Shown in pieces: positions 6,966-9,426 of a stretch of 9,426 bases of DNA. Made by a program: the position numbers and the translations under genes. This DNA comes from Chloroflexota bacterium. GTDB lineage: Bacteria > Chloroflexota > Chloroflexia > Thermomicrobiales > JADLAZ01. The stretch's first letter is position 1; every line of letters begins with the position of its first letter. The DNA lies in NCBI GenBank assembly GCA_020849725.1, contig JADLAZ010000239.1:1-9426 (forward strand). The letters run 5' to 3'. Below the pieces are notes generated by a model, which was not told the origin of the DNA, searched no databases, and saw only the letters and a list, made by a program, of their open reading frames with translations.

Positions 6966-9245
6966 TCATGGATTCGACTGCTGGTAGCTGTACAACCAGT
7001 AGTTCGCCCTGCCGTCGGTGATGCCATTGGCTTCGCCGTCGCCGCCATGGAGGATCCAGACGGCCACGACCTCGGCGCGATGGCGATGCGCGCTCAGGAA
7101 GCGGGCACTATCCTGCTCGAAGCGATGCGCGGCGCCGTCATTAGTGCTACATCCCCCGGTTGGCCCAGGGAGACCCGGCGCGGCAACCCAGATCGAGGTT
7201 TGCGTGTAGCTGCACGCGCCAAGTTGCCCAGGATTCCACCCAAACTCGGTGATCATGCTTGCCGTGGCAGGCGTCCCACCACCCGGCGGGTCGAGCCGGT
7301 CCTTCAGCCACTGGTCCATCCAGGGCCAACTGTTGTTGATTACCCCGCCGCTGCCGTCCGAATCGAAGTTAGGTGCCGGGTACGTGTGATAGGTGAGCCC
7401 GCCGCCGGTACTGTAGGTAAAGACCATCCCCTGCAGCCAGTTGTACATGCTCTGGCCCCCAATGAGGCTATAGATGTCGGCGAGGGGCGGCGACCAACGC
7501 TGCATCGCGGCAATGCGGCTTCTCACGGTCGCGTTAGGATGATTGTTCTTGTAGTACTCGATCGAGTGCCAACTATCCGTATAGAACCGGCCAATCGCGT
7601 CGTAGAAGCACGGATCTTGGACGCTCGCCCATGGGCAGATGCCGCCGTAGCTGCTGGACGCTGGCCACTCGAGGTTGGGCTCGTTATCTACCTGGATGTG
7701 CTGTATCCAGTCGTGGGCTTGTGCGAGCGCAACGACCTTCTGCCCGACATGATCGGATCCTTGGCTCGGCGCGCTGGTAGGGAACAGCCGCACGACGACA
7801 CGGACATTCTGGTTCTTCAGGCTGGCCATCAAGTTTGCCACCGATTGACCGGTTGAAGGATTGGTGCGGTTCAAGTCGCTGGCCAGCACGACCACCGAGC
7901 CGAAGAACGGATTGCTCGACTGGAACGCGTTCCACGCCGCCGGATCCTGCCATCCCCAGGAGTTCGGGGCATGGATGCCTTTGTAGGTCGGCCGTGTGAA
8001 CGCTGCCCGCAACTCGTCAGCGGAGGGCAGGGTTTCGTGATCGAGCACGGACACGGCCGAGGATGTTGCGTTGGGGAACGGGCTGCCAGTTCCTGGAATG
8101 GTCGCCGTTGGTTGGGCCGGGGTGGGCGTCGGAAGTGATGACGCTGGCGGCGTTTGGACGGAGACGGGCGCTCCCCAGGGACGGTCGACTCCTTGGGCAA
8201 ATGCATCGGCGCGCACGGTGCTCCGGACACGGCCTTGGCCGTCCTCTTGGCCGAGCCACAGCAGACGCGTGCCGGCCAGGCGCGGGCCGCGCTTGTACAG
8301 TGGGCTGGTCACCAACTCCAGCAGGCGAGTCGTGGTCAAGTCCATGCCGAAGATGGACGGCTCGGCACCAAAGAGGCTCGTATTCCAGACGACCTCCGTG
8401 CCGTCGATCGCGGGGTCAACAGCGCGGCCAGCGTACAGCAGCGTCCTACTGGGAGCCGTCAAGTCGCTCAGCCAAAGTTGTGGATCGGTCCAGACCACCC
8501 TGCTTCCCGAGGCGGCGTAGGTGCCAATCCCCGTATCCGGATTGCTGTTTCCTTCCACGATGACCCGGGTCTTGCCGGCTACTCGGTCGTAGGCCAGCAG
8601 CGTGCGTCGAAGACCCTCATCCTGGCCCCACACCACGAAGGCGGGAGTGATCACTGGCGGGAGGATACTTGTCGGCGGCGCAGCGACAACAGTAATTTCG
8701 GTCGACGTCGCCCCATCCAGTTCTTTGAGCAGCAGGCGCTGCTGAGATCCGGCCTGCTCGAGCCAGACGACGCTCGTGCCCGCGATCGACGGCATTGCTT
8801 GATCTGACGGACCCGATGCGATCACAAATTCCCGGCCGGTAACAAGATCCTTACCACGAATATCGCGGTCGCAACCGGGGCAGCTGTGACCGGTGTCCTG
8901 CCAAACGACGACCGAGCCGGCGATAGCAGGCAGCGCCTGATCACCGGGCGTCGCGTTCACGACAATCTCCTGGTTGGTTCGCAGGTCGAGACCGAAGAGA
9001 TCAGAACTGCCGTAAACGGGATTGTCCTTCGGATTACGCGGAGGAGGGCCGGTGAGGACAGCGCGATCCTCCCAGACGATGAATGAGGTCGAGCCAACGG
9101 CACCAAATTGGGCTCGATCGAGGCGCCGTCCCAAGGTCGATGTCGGCAAGGCCGCAGCAGCGGGCCGCTGTTCGACAAGCGCCGCGATAACGGTGCCGAC
9201 CGCGATGAACACGACCAAGGCCAAGCTCGCCATGCGTAGCCACAT
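6966..9245 (-). CDS. Exported beta-propeller fused to a putative clan GH-A glycoside hydrolase
   Basis: The protein has 759 residues from the ATG at 9245, with AAAGGGGG 5 bases upstream. A signal peptide or membrane anchor spans about 6-23 (possible cleavage near PAAAA, 29-32). Seven propeller blades carry IVW/VVW strands ending at 58, 115, 161, 206, 252, 287 and 330, with QALPAIAG and QAMPSIAG linkers. Residues about 363-400 are a Pro/Thr/Ser-rich linker. Residues about 420-759 look like a TIM barrel: YKGIHAP (421-427), VRVVVRLFP (481-489), QVDNEPN with N521-E522 as likely acid/base, LTYHTYP (617-623), ITEFGW with E667 as likely nucleophile, and a late WILHGGDGE strand (730-738). The NE and later E pattern fits retaining clan GH-A glycosidases; the family and substrate cannot be told. 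Cysteine pairs (122/125, 537/546, 678/699) fit an extracellular protein. First gene of the minus-strand series. Confidence 0.85.
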   Translation of the reverse strand: MWLRMASLALVVFIAVGTVIAALVEQRPAAAALPTSTLGRRLDRAQFGAVGSTSFIVWEDRAVLTGPPPRNPKDNPVYGSSDLFGLDLRTNQEIVVNATPGDQALPAIAGSVVVWQDTGHSCPGCDRDIRGKDLVTGREFVIASGPSDQAMPSIAGTSVVWLEQAGSQQRLLLKELDGATSTEITVVAAPPTSILPPVITPAFVVWGQDEGLRRTLLAYDRVAGKTRVIVEGNSNPDTGIGTYAASGSRVVWTDPQLWLSDLTAPSRTLLYAGRAVDPAIDGTEVVWNTSLFGAEPSIFGMDLTTTRLLELVTSPLYKRGPRLAGTRLLWLGQEDGQGRVRSTVRADAFAQGVDRPWGAPVSVQTPPASSLPTPTPAQPTATIPGTGSPFPNATSSAVSVLDHETLPSADELRAAFTRPTYKGIHAPNSWGWQDPAAWNAFQSSNPFFGSVVVLASDLNRTNPSTGQSVANLMASLKNQNVRVVVRLFPTSAPSQGSDHVGQKVVALAQAHDWIQHIQVDNEPNLEWPASSSYGGICPWASVQDPCFYDAIGRFYTDSWHSIEYYKNNHPNATVRSRIAAMQRWSPPLADIYSLIGGQSMYNWLQGMVFTYSTGGGLTYHTYPAPNFDSDGSGGVINNSWPWMDQWLKDRLDPPGGGTPATASMITEFGWNPGQLGACSYTQTSIWVAAPGLPGPTGGCSTNDGAAHRFEQDSARFLSAHRHRAEVVAVWILHGGDGEANGITDGRANYWLYSYQQSNP

Positions 9246-9370
9246 GGACGCCCCCTTTCTGGCAGTGACATCGGTCCGGAATCGCCTACGCTTTCACATA
9301 TGTGATGTTTAGACTACCTGGGGCAGCCTGACCCGGAGGCGGTGGGTGCAGCGCCAGGTGGGAGGGGGTG
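9246..9370. promoter_or_regulatory. Divergent intergenic region with a perfect 12-bp palindrome
   Basis: This 125-base region lies between the minus-strand glycosidase-like gene and the apparent plus-strand gene at 9371. It contains the perfect palindrome TCACATATGTGA at 9294-9305, about 50 bases before the minus-strand start and 66 before the plus-strand one, a reasonable operator position. On the plus strand TAGACT (9310-9315) is a weak -10 candidate. The minus-strand reading TAAACATCACAT overlaps the palindrome and resembles a site upstream of the third minus-strand gene. No clear -35/-10 pair is visible in either direction. Confidence 0.4.
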
Positions 9371-9426
9371 ATGGCGTGGTGGCGGCGTCAGGCGGCCTTC
9401 GGTCGGGCCGTGCGGGGCGTGCGCCG
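9371..9426 (+). CDS. Start of an unidentified gene, truncated by the window edge
   Basis: An ATG at 9371 is preceded at 5 bases by GGAGG (9361-9365) and the frame stays open to the end of the window. The 18 visible codons give MAWWRRQAAFGRAVRGVR, a basic, Trp-containing N-terminus that could be the cytoplasmic head of a membrane protein. That is a guess from composition only. Chance is possible, since the stretch is short and very GC-rich. I do not recognise the gene. Confidence 0.45.
   Translation, partial: MAWWRRQAAFGRAVRGVR

Noticed and set aside
6086..7856. Two long plus-strand open frames (6086-7021 and 6891-7856).
   Set aside because: They lie opposite the four-repeat protein and the glycosidase barrel, and overlap each other. 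They show no internal repeats or motifs, so they are shadows.

Overview
The window is high-GC bacterial DNA. It most likely comes from a member of the Chloroflexota, close to Thermomicrobia-like lineages. Two things suggest this. The housekeeping genes are of bacterial type (full-length RNase J, family 4 iron-sulfur uracil-DNA glycosylase, COG1109-type phosphohexomutase). The exported proteins carry module types I associate from memory mainly with Chloroflexota and some Actinobacteria: PETGH...FEYHPE repeats and WYFAEG repeats. The taxonomic call is inference; there is no rRNA or tRNA here to anchor it.

Layout. Bases 2-3411 hold three plus-strand housekeeping genes: the C-terminal part of a phosphoglucomutase/phosphomannomutase (5' end outside the window), a family 4 uracil-DNA glycosylase, and a ribonuclease J. 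The gaps of 134 and about 108 bases make a tight operon uncertain. From 3466 to 9245 the strand flips. Three large genes lie head to tail on the minus strand, convergent with RNase J. In transcription order they are a 759-residue protein with a seven-repeat beta-propeller, a Pro/Thr-rich linker and a putative clan GH-A glycoside hydrolase barrel; a 510-residue protein that is only a Tat-like signal plus four WYFAEG repeats; and a 573-residue protein with a signal peptide, a second seven-repeat propeller and two PETGH/FEYH repeats. A divergent plus-strand gene appears to begin at 9371 and runs off the end.

How the parts fit. The three minus-strand products all look exported, have no obvious cytoplasmic function, and share a modular surface-protein style. 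Two carry the same kind of VVW-type propeller fused to different C-terminal modules. The simplest reading is a cell-envelope or secreted set, one member of which acts on a carbohydrate. This is the only part of the window that could be an undescribed system, and its function is not established by the sequence. I see no CRISPR array, transposase, integrase, rRNA or tRNA.
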